From the NCBI GenBank assembly GCA_009192285.1, contig CM018603.1:434001-498000 (forward strand): 64,000 nt of DNA, read 5' to 3'. The stretch is from Morchella semilibera. Lineage: Eukaryota; Ascomycota; Pezizomycetes; Pezizales; Morchellaceae. The notes beneath the pieces were generated by a model. That model ran no database searches. It saw nothing but the letters and a program-made list of their open reading frames with translations, and was not told the DNA's origin. Of the stretch, positions 35,755 to 48,041 are shown in pieces. The position numbers were made by a program, and so were the translations under genes. Within the stretch, counting starts at the first letter, position 1; each line of letters begins with the position of its first letter.

Positions 35755-38700
35755 GTGCAAAGAATGCCACTACGTACAATGATCTCCAGCGCAAAGTTAT
35801 CGGAACAGCACGGTCCCCTCTTCCGGCCCTTCAAGATGGTGGGTGCTGGATGCTTAGCCCCACCTCAGGCTAAGATTATAGCTTCCGTGCAGTACTCACC
35901 CGGGTAGTACTATCTTCCCCACGTCAATTAACATGGCCGCCACCTGTTCCTCTGCCCTCGTCAAGAGTACCAGCCGTGCAATTGCCCTCGAAGCTCGTGA
36001 TATTGGCCAAGGATCCTGTTACTGCCCTGTTCTCGATCTTGCAAAGGAGCCCAGGCGGGGAAGAATCGGGAAGAACTTTGGGGAGGACAAGTTTCTCACA
36101 GCGCAGCTAGGATGGAATTATGTCAAGGGCCTGCGGAATGGCGGAGCTGAGTGATGGGAGAGGTGCAATTGCGTCGGTGAAGCGTTTTCTGGCACATGGG
36201 AGCCGGGAGGGTGGAAGGTACCTGGATCATCGTCTGCCGTTATCTACTTTTGACCCTTGTTCGTCCTGTTTTTTTTTTTTTTTTCGATGAAGTATGTAAG
36301 TGGTAGGTATTTTATTATATGTGGAATTTAATTTTCATTGTTAATATTATGTAATTACATGTACATGTATATATGCATACATGTATATATACATGTATGT
36401 ATGTTTTAACACCTCTTTCTCTTTTACAATATTCACATCGCCATCTTTTGACAGTCATTAAAGAACATATTTTTAGTTTATTGATCATTATTCTTTTATC
36501 ATGTCACCTCATATTTGTTTGCTCAATACTGCATGTGGAGTACGAGTGCGAAGAAACAATCGTTACGATGGGACAGGTTAGCGCCATAGCTGACTTAATT
36601 GTGGTAGGAACGCGGTACCAGCGCACGCCGGAAAGAGACAGCTATGGAACGAATTTACATTACCCTTCAGAGATACCATTCAGCGGGGTGGGGCATTGGG
36701 TATTATGTTTACCTCAACGCCATCGATGGGTCGCCAGCAGCGTTTAACACAGACCTCCATGCCACATTAGATGAGTGGGGTTTCGATAGATGGTGAGTGT
36801 CTGAGCCGGTATGCATGCTTTCATGTTTGGATATTAGTTAGATATTTGAGTATCTCGGACGATCACATGACCCAGAGATCTATGGCCTGCCACAAATTCT
36901 CAGGATGCTATCACACAATATCTCAATGCGGGTGGGATGGTGAGACCCTTGGGGGCTCTTTAATATGGGAGAGCACTATGGCTAATTATAACAATCAAGG
37001 GTAACTACGCCGACTGGGGCATCGCAGAATGAACTCGTGGGATTGTCGCCACTATTAATGGTAGCACCCTCACCATAAATACCCCCAAGTCCCGCGTCAA
37101 AAGCTTGTTGAAAATCAAGTATGAGCTCGGCCTCTCGATAACCCATATCTTCCCGATGGCTTTACAGAAGGCAAGGTCGATACTTCATCCATTGCCTCTG
37201 AGGTTGCCGAGAAAATCGATTCAAGAATACCGGAATACTCCCTCTGAGGCAGAAAGTGGAAAAAGGTCGCACTGATTGGGCCTTTCGTAGATACGGTGAA
37301 CTTCGGAGACTATATCCGTATGGGAGTGCATGAGCGGATGATTACGCCCCGTCAGACCATCGTGGATACATATGTTGACGAAAGGGATCTTGAGACTCAT
37401 TGGAGCGCGCCAACATACCTTCATTATGACCTTCATGTCACCCCCAACTATCTCTTTGAGCCTATTGGGAATTCGTCCCAGAGTGGGTTAGAGGTGACTT
37501 ACTACACCGACAACGAATGGAAAAATAAAGCATGGGAGGTAATCGAAGGTCCGGTGCTCGAATATGAACACTACCCTCCGTCAGGGCCCGATGGTCAACA
37601 ACTTCCAAGTAACGCCTTCTCTGTACGCTGGAGGGATATCTCCACTCTCCAGTCGGTGCACAAGCTGTACTCGGCGCTATGACTCCAGTGGAAAAGTTAC
37701 TGTCTATGTCAATGATGTTCTTCATTCAAAAGCCACCAGTGAAGTGTCAAGAATACCTACAGCGATACCAGTTCTGGGAATTTTATGAACAAAACTCTAA
37801 TATGGTCCCCACCGGCTCTGCTGAATTCACATTCAAGAGAAGGGCCATCATCAAGATCCGCATCGAGTACCAAGGCTTAAGCACCGTCTCTGTTCAACGC
37901 CTGGTAGCGCCGACCTGGAATCTTGTTGACCGAAAGAACGAGCTCGAGCAAGCAGCACGAGCAGCAAAGGAAGCTGACTATGTCATCTTCATTTCCGGTA
38001 GCTCTACAGTCGTCGACCAAGAAACAAACGATATGTCCACACTCGGCCTCTCCCGAACCAGACCGCGCGCCGTATTTGCCGCCGGAAAGCCTGTGGTATT
38101 CGTTACGACTGGTGTCAGACCACTAGCACTCCCAGAATACTACCGTCAAGCCGAAGCAGTGCTGTATACTGGGTACAATGGGCAAGCAGGCGGCCAAGAA
38201 ATTGCTGACATCCTCTACGGAAAAGTCAATCCATCTGGCCACCCACCTATCACAATCCCATACTCTGTTGGCACCAGTCCAGCGTACTATAACCATGATA
38301 ACGCCGCGTATACCAATAGTGACGTTGATGGGGACTAGATTCCCAACGTGGCATATGGAGGGGGAATCATGTATAATCCATTGTACCACTTTAGGCATGG
38401 GTTGAGCTATACATCGCTGATAGGTCGACTTTTACGGCAGAGGACATAATCACATTTGAGTTTTCTGTGTGCTATCGCGGGAAGGGAGGTTCCCCAGTAA
38501 GTCACCCGCAAGCTGATCCAATTGCGGCGCAAACTAACCTGCCCTTATTTTGAAGGTATACTTGCTTCAACGTGTGGTTTCGATTTCTCAGCCCGTGAAG
38601 CAGCTCGTTGGGTTCACGGAGGTCGACTTGCAACTAGGCGAGACACAAAAAGTTTCCATTCAGCTCGATGTGAGCCGCTACCTCAGTATGTACGACAGGT

Positions 38701-38807
38701 AGATGAAGTGGAGAGTTGAGCTGGGAACATTCGTATTTGCGCTCAGCCCTCATCGGAGGGTGACAGTAGAACAAAGTCACATTGACACTACCATCAAGCT
38801 AGTGTAA
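35755..38807 (+). pseudogene. decayed GH3 beta-glucosidase with PA14 insert
   Basis: GH3 landmarks occur in the right order but in shifting frames with stops. They are YNDLQRKVIGTAR (about 35775); the ALEARDIG...PVLDLAKEPRRGR...FGEDKFL block (35933-36154); YLNAIDGSPAAFN...DEWGFDRW (about 36705-36790), matching YNAINGxPxxxN..LRxEWGFDG; SRVKSLLKIKYELGL (about 37095); and KKVALIGPF (about 37260). Next comes a PA14 domain (GLEVTYYTDNEW...NAFSVRW, changing frame near 37680 into YDSSGKVTVYVNDV). The C-terminal alpha/beta domain follows (AARAAKEADYVIFISG, LLYTGYNGQAGGQEIADILYG-type, 37860-38338), then an in-frame stop at 38336 and PLYHFRHGLSYTSL. After a still-canonical 59-nt intron (38497-38555) comes a fibronectin III-like tail with another stop. 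An intact relative would hydrolyse beta-glucosides; this copy cannot make a full enzyme. The upstream end is uncertain. Confidence 0.88.
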
Positions 38808-41800
38808 CTTGTGGATTTGTTCTATAATTAGTTATTACCTATTTTTGTTTTTTATATAGGCGGGAGGAAGGAAAAGATACATACATGAGTTGTTACATAC
38901 AAAAGTTATATACCGTTAGCAACTTGAAATTAAACCACGAGACGTATGGGACCGATTGGGCCACTTGATTGCGATGCCGACAAAACACTCACTCCTAACA
39001 GGTTGATATCAAGTTGCGCTACCGGTATCACCAGTGAAGCTGGCAGTACCCGGCCTAGATGCCTACATGACCTACTGATAGTTTTCCACAGTATCCACGA
39101 TACCGGCTGAGGCGACTGCTGTGCGCACTTAATGCAAGAATTCTACGTGCGGATCTCGGTATCTCTATAACCTAGCCTCTCTTGAAATAGCAAATCATAT
39201 TGAGGTCTCTCGACGTGAGATGTGCCCTTGTATCATATCATGTAGAGTGCCCTAGTGTACATGTATGTAGGCACATACTTGCAGAAGAATAATATGATCA
39301 GATCAAGTATCGTCCGCTGCGCAACATCGCAACATCGCAACATCGCAACATCGCAGCATTACCGTCAAGAACACACGCCTGACTCAGGATATATCGTGTT
39401 CGTAAAGATTGCCTATGTCTTTTGTTTCCCTGCACTTTAGGGTTTGATAGCCTGTTTTTGGTTGGTTTTGTGCTGACTGGCGTTGCGAGGAGGCGTGTGT
39501 GATTGGTGTGCGGTGAGGAGGGCGTTCTGGGGGGATCTCTGGTGGGGAGATGCGCAGATAATGATATGATATGGTACTTTATCGACCAGACTGTCTAATG
39601 ATGCCTGTGTCTCAGAAAACCGAACCGAGTATGGAAAGATAGATCTCTCCAGATCCCCCACCACCACCCAATCTAAAATAAGCACCCTCTTCCTACTCTA
39701 CTCTGCTCTCCTGCACAAATATGTGTATACTATTGTACTTTAATACACTCGTCTTCTGCACCTTCCATCCTTAGAAAGGGAAGAAGCTTCCTGGGACGTG
39801 GTGAGTGGTGTTGAATGACGTCTTCGAGCCCAGAGGACAGCAGAGTATGGATGGGCCCGTGCCAACCCAGTAAGCTTAATTTTGGCGGATGTTTCTCGCT
39901 GTGTAATCAACCACCAAGCCTATATGAGACTTATTTTTTTATTTGCACCTCACCTGGTGACACTAACACCGACACCGATATACCCTGCGAATTTGCGCCG
40001 CAGAGCCTCTGGAAATTGCTTGATTGTGGAGACCTTTGTGAGTCTATTTTGGGCCTGTGGTTACACAGTAGATACAGTGCAGTGCAGCGCAGAAGTCTGG
40101 TGGGCGTGGTAGAGGGTGTGGGAGCGGCGGGTATCACCGTAAGGGACTGGCAGCTATCGGAATTATACTTACCCTCCTCCTCCTCTTCCTCCCCATAGAC
40201 CCAGCTCGACTAATACTAACCTAACAATTACACATCTTACGCGACCCAAGTGCTAAAACCCGTCAAAAAACATCATGCAAGCTCCTCTGGCGAATCAGAG
40301 CGCATGCTTCACTACTCTGTTTCCTATGCAGAAAAGTGCAGAACACAGGGGTCCCCGAAATGAAACGAAATAAAATAAAAAAGTATCTTTGCATGTAAAG
40401 TATGAATGGTCAAAGAACCACAGTCATCAATCAATGTGACAGTGGGTGGGGTCGAGGCGCGGACTAAAGATAGGTATATAGGTTATATAAGCAGGAAAAT
40501 TTGAAGTTTTAGATAGGTATGGGTATGGGTATGGGATGGGCGATGGGGGGTGAAATTAAATGAATATATGAGGCGTGTGGTGACTACCTGGATAACCGGA
40601 TGATTGGAATGGGGGAATGTGGTTCGTGGGAGTGAGTATGAGGCTCTGATTTCGAGGTCTTTGGTTTTTGGAATTATATAGTTGGATGACTGTGTAAACG
40701 AAACGGTACCGGGATTTCTGCATGGTGTGATACTGTTAAACAGGTTCAAAGCTCCTGGGGAGTCATGTGAATCAGCGGGGTACTGCTCTCACATACATGC
40801 ATGTACTCTACCTATATGTACATATGGGTACATGTGCCTCTAGAGACATATACTTGTACTTACCTATTAATTCAATGTTTCATGGTAAAGTAACTGAACC
40901 ATATCAACGAAACCTGCGCCGTCGAATACGAACCCTACTACCCGTACATCCAGTAGTAAGGCACAGTACCTACATGTATGTACCTCTACATGTACATACA
41001 TGTATCTACCTGTTGTAGGTTATACATGTAATTTACGATACTTAGACATGGGGTCAAGTCCTAGTCTATGTACTAGGGTACCTAAACCACCAACCCTACC
41101 CGGTTAGGGCGCATTCCCGTCCCCGTCAACGGGCGTGAAGCTTATTCCAGACTAATTAGCTAAACCCTTGGCCAGGACCGGGCCGATATTTATTTTTGGC
41201 GGCGAAATTTGCTTCTAGAAGTACAAGTATTTTATATTATTGTTGTGGCTGGGCAGGCCATGGGAATTGAGGGGAATGGATGGATATGCATAGGTGAATG
41301 GGGCTGTGAATGCTGGAAATGGTTCCTGGACGCGGGGTGGGGAAGGGAAGGGGGAGCTGGATCACGAAAGAATCAGCTTGTTTTATTGTGGTCACGGTAA
41401 CAGAGGCAAATGGGTTTATTGGTTTATGTTCTGATCATGATATGGTGCCTATGCGTATACGTATGTAGGTAGAGGTAGTTCATCGTCATCGCGGATGAAC
41501 TGGAACTGAGAACTGAACTACTTAGCTGCTGTCTAAGGTAAAACACAACACCAAGAGCGAAACACTGGGGACCCTGCCCACCTAACAATCGTACAAGCAA
41601 AGCAAACAAGGCTCTGCTCTCTCTCACTCTCACCCCTTCCCCCTTCATGCAGGTTTAGCGAATTGCTGATCGACATGGCCCACACACACTTGCCTCAAAT
41701 AATTCATCACCAACACTGACCATTACTGCATAGGGCCTCGGGAATGTCTCATTGCGGACATTTATACTATAGGGCCTTGGACGAGAATAGCTTGTATACA

Positions 41801-42073
41801 TACTACTTGGATAGTATTGAGAGGCTAGGGGGGGGGGGGGGGAGTTGGTATGGGTTGAATTTAAATAAGAAGAGGGCTCCGCGCAAACTCTATTCTATTT
41901 TATTGTATCCTGTGTTGGTTCCTGAGTGTGGATTATATTACTGCGGACCATCTGCAACTGTGCTGGGTTTTTATATCCCCCTTAACAGCTACATATATAA
42001 CCCATTGGATATCACCACTTAAGTATTACGGGAAACATAACTTCTACAGTACAGACATTTTTCTTTCGACATC
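38808..42073. other. intergenic, repeat-bearing
   Basis: No supportable gene. Holds an 8-bp tandem repeat (39320-39359), a 15-G run (41828-41842), and a cluster of TACATGTA palindromes (40971-41030). Frames at 39815-40198 and 41744-42022 have no domain. The last 100 bp contain TATA-like ATATATAA (41993) as possible promoter of the GH20 gene. Confidence 0.5.
39320..39359. repeat. tandem repeat, 8-bp unit CGCAACAT x5
   Basis: Four perfect units followed by one with a single change (CGCAGCAT). Confidence 0.9.
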
Positions 42074-43937
42074 ATGATTATTAGCAGCTTCAAATCTCTC
42101 ACGGCACTGGCCCTTTTTGCTGGTGTATCCAATGCCATCTGGCCGCAGCCTGTTACATACGAGCATGGATCGAGCGTCGTCTGGATCTCTGACGACATCT
42201 CCATGACCTATTCCGGGCCTACCAACGTCAGTACTTCTTCTTCTTCTTCTTGCACCTCCACAAATCCTTCCCTTTCCCACAAACCATAAAGGACCCTCCA
42301 TTAACTTTAAAGTCCCACAGAACACCCAAAAAGCCGCCGACAAAGTCACTGAAGCCTGGGACCGTACCAAGAAGCTCCTCCTCACCGAGAATTTCGTCCC
42401 CTGGAAATTTCACAAGCGCGGCGACACTTACGAACCTGCCGACACTTCCGGCCCCAAGCTCGAGCGCCTGATAATCACCCAGACGACGTCCGAGTCAGCC
42501 GCCCCCGCCGACTACGGCGTCGATGAGAGCTACAATCTCACCATCCCCGACAATGGCAACAGCGCCTACATCACCGCGCCCACCTCCTTTGGCGTCCTCC
42601 ACGCGCTCAACACCCTCACCCAGCTCTTCTACGCCTCCCAAAAGCACGCTAAATATGGCGTCTATTCCCCTCTTGCCCCCGTCAAGGTCCTCGATAAACC
42701 AAAGTTCCAGCACCGTGGGCTTAACCTCGATGTCGCCCGCCAGTGGTACCCCAAGGCTGATATACTCCGCACCATCGATGCCCTCGCATGGAACAAGATG
42801 AATCGCCTGCACCTTCACGTCACCGACTCTCAGTCCTGGCCGCTCGAGATCCCGGCGCTCCCCGACCTGGCACCCTGCGGCGCCTACGCGGACGGGCTAA
42901 TCTACACGGCGGAGGACCTGGCCGAGATTCTCGACTTTGCGGAGAAGCGCGGCGTGCAGGTGATCGTTGAGATCGACATGCCGGGCCACACCTCTTCCAT
43001 TGCCGAGGCCTACCCAGAGCTGATCGCTGGCTGGAACATCCAGCCGAACTGGAACCAGTACGCCGCGCAACCGCCGTCTGGCTCGCTGAAGCTCGACAAC
43101 AAGAAAGTGCGCAAGTTCCTCTCGACGCTGTTCGGCGACCTTCTGCCGCGGCTGCGTGGGCACTCGAGCTACTTCCACACGGGTGGCGACGAGGTCAACA
43201 AGAACGTGTATCTGTTCGACGAGGGTGTGTCATCCAACGAGACGTCGGTGCTACAACCGGCACTGCAGCGCTTCGTTGACCACGCACACGGCGAGGTGCG
43301 CGGTGGGAAGATGGTGCCCGTGGTGTGGGAGGAGATGTTGATTGATTGGAACCTGACGCTGGCGAAGGACGTGGTGGTGCAGACATGGATCAGCGATGCG
43401 AGCACGAAGACGGCCGTCGAGAAGGGGCATAGAGTCATCACAGGGAACTACAACTTCTGGTATCTTGACTGCGGGAACGGCCAATGGCTCGATTTTGGCC
43501 CGAACGTGTTTAAGCAGTTTTACCCGTTCAACGACTACTGCTCACCGAAGAAGAACTGGCGCCTCAGTAAGCTGACCCCCACCCCCTAACTCCTCACTCA
43601 GACACAAACTAACGGGTGAATCATAGTCTACTCCTTCGACCCCACCGCCGGCCTCACACCCGCCCAGGCCTCGCTCGTCCTTGGCGGCGAGGTCCACGCA
43701 TGGAGTGAGCAGATTGACGGTGTCAGTCTCGACGGCATCGTGTGGCCGCGTGCCTCGGCCGCCGGGGAGGTCCTGTGGAGTGGTAGGACCGACGCGAATG
43801 GCGTCAACAGGACGTTTGCGGATGCGAGCCCCAGGCTGGCGGAGCTTAGGGAGAGGCTGGTGTTGAGGGGAGTGGGCGCGAGCCCGATTATGCAGCTGTG
43901 GTGCCATCAGAATGAGGGTGATTGCGCGCTGAATTAG
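42074..43937 (+). CDS. secreted beta-N-acetylhexosaminidase (GH20, chitobiase type)
   Basis: Exons 42074-42226, 42321-43566 and 43627-43937 (donors GTCAGT and GTAAGC, branches TTAAC and CTAAC, acceptors CACAG and CATAG); 569 residues, typical of fungal NagA-type enzymes. A signal peptide (SFKSLTALALFAGVSNA) precedes IWPQP, the usual mature start. The GH20b-like N-domain is followed by the TIM barrel from FQHRGLNLDVARQW. The catalytic Asp-Glu pair is in HTGGDEVN (D341, E342). DMPGHT, VWEEML and the C-terminal LGGEVHAWSEQID with its substrate-binding tryptophan are present. It removes terminal GlcNAc/GalNAc from chitooligosaccharides and glycans, outside the cell or in the wall, in chitin turnover and autolysis. 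The exon 1 acceptor was chosen at 42320 because it keeps phase 0. Exons 2 and 3 are distinctly GC-rich compared with flanking DNA. Confidence 0.95.
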
Positions 43938-44487
43938 TGTGTAGTTTTTTGAGGGGAGAGGCGTTCTTTCTTGTTTTGTTTTACTTACACTTTCTTGTGG
44001 ATTACATTTTTATTTTTTTCCCCTTCTTACCTTCTTGACATGACTACCCCCCTTTTTTCTTTCCTCTTTACGAATTATCATGCCTACAATATCATGTACC
44101 TGACGGCGGCTACACCCCATATACATGTAGATTTAACTAGCTAAGCACAACAAGTACCAAAGAAGAAGACAGCCTCTTTTAATTTGGCAGCTATAAACAT
44201 AATCAATCACATTCTTCTTACCCAACCATCAATCATCTTACTTAGCAAACAAAACAAGGGGTTAATTAACTAAGCGGCCATTCCAGTGGTGTGCACTGAA
44301 CTAGGCCGCACGTGCCAGATGTGCACTTTTATCTACCTCTGCTCTGCGCTGTTGATTCTGGGGGGGCGGTTATATCATACGTTAATTGGTGAGCGGTCCA
44401 TGAGCTAGCTATCTACGTTCCAGCGTCTCTATCTACTTGCATCTAATCACTCGTAAACCGTGCGCCAAGACTGGCGTGGTATTTTCG

Positions 44488-44504
44488 TCATGGATTGTCA
44501 CTCG
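44488..44504 (+). promoter_or_regulatory. bipartite motif TCAY-N5-V-TCACTCG, copy 13
   Basis: TCATGGATTGTCACTCG, with G before TCACTCG. A second TCACTCG lies about 40 bp to the left (44447-44453) without the upstream half-site. Confidence 0.55.
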
Positions 44505-45167
44505 GATGCTTGGTTACGATACCCCCTCCCCCCGAGTCTTGGTGGGGAGGGTGGGGGAGGCTCCTGGCGTGATGTGCGCCGCTACATGTATGTATGTATA
44601 TGGGTTCTAGCCAGATCCAATCACAGCGGAAGTAGTGGCGGGAGTGCTGGTCTGGTGGTTGCGGGTTTGCACAGTTAGACTACATACGTATATACATGTG
44701 TGCCCGTAACCTCCCGGCCCCCAGCGCTACGATAGCCAGCTCAGCCCAGCCCTGTCTATATCCATACCTACCCGCCCCGCCCCCCAGCGCCAGTAGTCGG
44801 CCCATGGGCTAATTAAAGTGGGCCGAGTACGTGGGGGTCATAATACCGCAGCGGAAGCACGCGCTGGTGGTGTAATGTACGACCGAGGCCGGAGCGGTTG
44901 TTATTGCTATGGTGGTGGTAGTGGTGGTGGTGCTTACCCCCCCGTGTATGTATGCAGTAAATTAAAGGTAAAGACGTACTTACCAGCTGTCATGTCTTCT
45001 AGTTACATGTAGTTAGCCACCACCTCTGGCTACATACAGACACCCGCCGCTCTTTGGTGGCTGTGGTCGAGTCGGTGCACGGGATCCGGGACCTACACGC
45101 AGCACTACAGACAGACACCGCAGACAAGGCGCGCAGACACAGGCCATCGTAAGTACTGTGCTGTCAG

Positions 45168-45184
45168 CGAGTGATGCCCCATGA
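45168..45184 (-). promoter_or_regulatory. bipartite motif TCAY-N5-V-TCACTCG, copy 14
   Basis: Read on the minus strand: TCATGGGGCATCACTCG, about 1 kb beyond the Elongin A stop. Confidence 0.6.
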
Positions 45185-45598
45185 TCGACGCGACCACGGT
45201 CACGGTCACGGTGCTGCCCGGCCAGTCCGCTAGACATGTAGCTGCTAGCTAGCCCAGCACGCGCGCGGGGCATAAGCTACGGATCAATATAGTGGGGTCG
45301 CAGTGCACTCGCTGTATGCATACATAGACCGGTAGTCTACTTTGTAGGTATGCAGATGGAAAGTACCTACATGTAGCTACAAGTATGTACTTGAGCAGGT
45401 AAGACCGGCCGAACAGATACATAGATACACCCCCCCCCCCAGCACCAGTGAGAATTATGGGGGCGCTTTGTAGACCGACGCACTGCGTAAGCCCGCCCAG
45501 CCATCACATCTGTTGTACATACTTCTGCTCAGATCCGGCCTAACTGGCCGTGGACTACCTTGTACCAGCTCTCTAGCAAATGTGTTTTTGCAGCCTGT

Positions 45599-45615
45599 CG
45601 AGTGATACCTCATGA
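45599..45615 (-). promoter_or_regulatory. bipartite motif TCAY-N5-V-TCACTCG, copy 15
   Basis: Read on the minus strand: TCATGAGGTATCACTCG, 431 bp from copy 14 and in the same orientation. Confidence 0.6.
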
Positions 45616-46124
45616 TTCTATTTTATTTTCTTTCCATCAGTCTCCTAGAAACAACAAACGCAATGTAATCTACATCTACATAGAGGACTCGAATTACCCC
45701 CATCTCGGATCAAAGAAACAGCAGCTGTGGGTGCGAGAACGATACAACTCAGCGCAGGCGGTATATAACTATATGTAGCGTCACTATAGCTATGTATCCA
45801 TCTGCTCGCTCCGCTCTACTAGTCCGCCCAGACAGACAGACAGGTAGGCACTAACTAGCTAACTAAGGAAAAAGGACGTTCGGTATTTATAACCGGCCAT
45901 ACACGAAACAAAACAAAACACTAGCAAGAAAGAAAAGGAAAAAGAGAAAGAGCTCCTCTATCACCACCGCAACCATCACGCCAATATAGGAACATAGGAA
46001 GAAAGGGCAAATAACAAAAGGGAAAAAAAGGGGAGACATGAGAACGAGTGCGAAATGGAGCTCTCTCTCCACAATCCGCCCAATACAAACTGCAGCCCTG
46101 CCTTGCCCGCCTGCAGGCTACCAA

Positions 46125-47146
46125 CTACCTTCTCGGTGCTCCTGGCGTCGGCTTCCTCCTCATGAACGGGTCCGCGTCAGGTCTCGACCTGACCTGCTGC
46201 TGCGGGGCCATTCCCGCCGACGTAGTGACGGTCACCGTTTTCGTCACCGTTTTCGACACCGTCACCGACCCCGGTGCACCGGGCCTATTCAATCTTCCCA
46301 CCGCCACCTTCTTCACCTCGCCCCCAATCCAGCTCCTCGTCCTCTCATCGACCCCCGCACTCGCCTCCGCCTCCGCCTCCTCCCTCTTTCTCTTCAGCCC
46401 CGCGGCCGGCGCTGCCACAACAGCGCTCTCCGGAGCCACCACAGGGTCCTTCATCTTCTCCCTCATGCTCCTATTCACCTCCGCCCTGCCCAACGTATGA
46501 GTGGGCGCTGCCAGCCGACTATTCCTGCCCAAGAACTTTCCCACCTCCTTTGCCTCTCTGCGCGCCTTCTGCACGATGTTCTTCGTCTTGCTCCCGGCCT
46601 TTGTCGTCCACCCATCGCTGGGGCGTCCCCAGCCACTCCCCGGGCGACGCCCCGCCGGCGGTAGCCCAGACGTGTTGGTGACGATGCGCGCGCGCTGCGA
46701 TGCCTTGGCGTTATTGAGGCTGCTCATCTGCTCGCGGAGGGTTGCGGCCGAGGCCGCGGAGGCGGCGAGCGAGGCGCGGTGGTGCTTCTCGTAGACGCGG
46801 GCCCAGGCGTGGGGGGTGCTGGCGGAGGGGGTATATTTGGTGACGGCGGCGGCGCCAAAGTCGCGGGTGATGAACTTGTGCCAGATCTCGGCGGTGTGGG
46901 GGAGCAGGTGCGGGCAGGTGCTCTCGAGACGCTTGAGTTGCGGCGGGGAGGTCATCTTGAGGAGGATAGGGCGGAGAATGGAGTATTCGATGTCACCGAC
47001 GTCATCGATTGCTGTGAGGGGGGGGGGGTTAGTGTGGCCGGGGGATGGGGGGGGGGTGGGAGAGGGGACGCACTGTCGACGTATTTTGTGAGGACGCCCT
47101 TGCAGAGGTCATAGAGGCTCTTTACGGGGCCTTGGGGGTTCGGCAT
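46125..47146 (-). CDS. ELA1: Elongin A (RNA polymerase II elongation factor subunit)
   Basis: Exons 47146-47074 and 47011-46125 (donor GTGCGT, acceptor CACAG); 319 residues. The BC-box SLYDLCKGVL (residues 10-19), which binds Elongin C, is followed by an F-box-like segment spanning the splice (IDDVGDIEYSILRPILLKMTS) and TAEIWHKFITRDF, the conserved Elongin A core. Fungal ELA1 joins ELC1 and a cullin to form the ubiquitin ligase that removes stalled RNA polymerase II, besides any role in elongation. The tail is Lys/Arg-rich with RPDADPFMRRK near the end, in line with nuclear location. The single intron is unusually rich in C on the coding strand (long G runs on the plus strand, 47018-47068). 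It is divergent from the THO7 gene. The frame restored by splicing is exactly the family core, so the model is reliable. Confidence 0.93.
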
Positions 47147-48041
47147 TGGATGGGTAATGACAGCTTCTGGGGAGGGTGGAGGTTGGCCTGTTGTACGTAT
47201 GTATATGGGATGGGAACGAGGTACTGTACTCGCAGAGTTATGTATTCGTGCTCAGGGGATCGGAGAGCAGACGGATCAGCTGTAGCTAGCTATCTGCTGT
47301 ATATCAAGGTGTGGAGGAAGAAGAAGAGATAGAATTAAGTAGAGTAGGAGTAGTAATATTAGATAGATAACGAACACACCCTATCAATAAGAGAGAGGAA
47401 GTAGAAGAGGGGGGGATGAAGAAGAAGAAGACGAAGAGGAAGAAGAAGAAGGACGTCGACGATTAAGTGTGGCTGTGTGAGCTCTTTGATCTCTCTTCCT
47501 TTCTCTCTCTGTGGTCTCTTTCTCTCTCTCTCTGTCCCTCAATCTGTCTCGATCTTCTTTTCCCCGGACTCGCTTCCGGCAACTGCTGCGTACGTACATC
47601 GATGTACTCACACTTCAGATTATGTGGGTATACATGCAGTCATAGGAGTTGGCCCATGCACGCTTGATGAGTGAATTGGGGAGGGAATTCGCATCTAACA
47701 GCTACATACTTGACCATACCCTCACTGTCCTCTCTGAAACCTCTTGTCGACCCTCCTCTACTATTATCCTATAAATATATTTATACCCTATACTTGTAGG
47801 TATACGTGCATGCACTTGACTTACTCAGACCTGCCTCCCTCATCTACTGTGGCTGAAAGAAAGGCACAGACAGACACTGTGCCACACATCTCCATTAGGT
47901 CTAGCTCTCTATCCCACAGCGTTACACCAAACTCTTTTCTATTTCCCGAGCCCCAAAAAACCTCCCAAAGCTCACTCACGATATCGATCATTACCGCGCA
48001 GTTATAATTATATCCAAATACCGCAATCTCCCTCCACAATC
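47147..48041. promoter_or_regulatory. shared divergent promoter region of Elongin A and THO7
   Basis: About 900 bp between two divergent start codons. Contains a purine-rich GAAGAA tract (about 47418-47451), a CT-rich tract (47488-47535) and ATAAATATAT sequences near 47771. No gene is seen. Co-regulation of the pair is possible but not shown. Confidence 0.4.

Larger units (their letters stand above)
43938..46124. other. intergenic with motif cluster
   Basis: No gene supported. Three bipartite motif copies (44488 +, 45168 -, 45599 -), TACATGTA palindromes (44122, 44583, 45004, 45368), a G-rich/C-rich foldback near 44521-44560 and poly-C near 45429. Longer frames at 44460-45012 and 46038-46681 are shadows or GC-rich noise; the latter are antisense to Elongin A. 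Confidence 0.5.

Noticed and set aside
46038-46681. Long plus-strand frames over the Elongin A gene
   Set aside because: Antisense shadows of a GC-rich coding exon.
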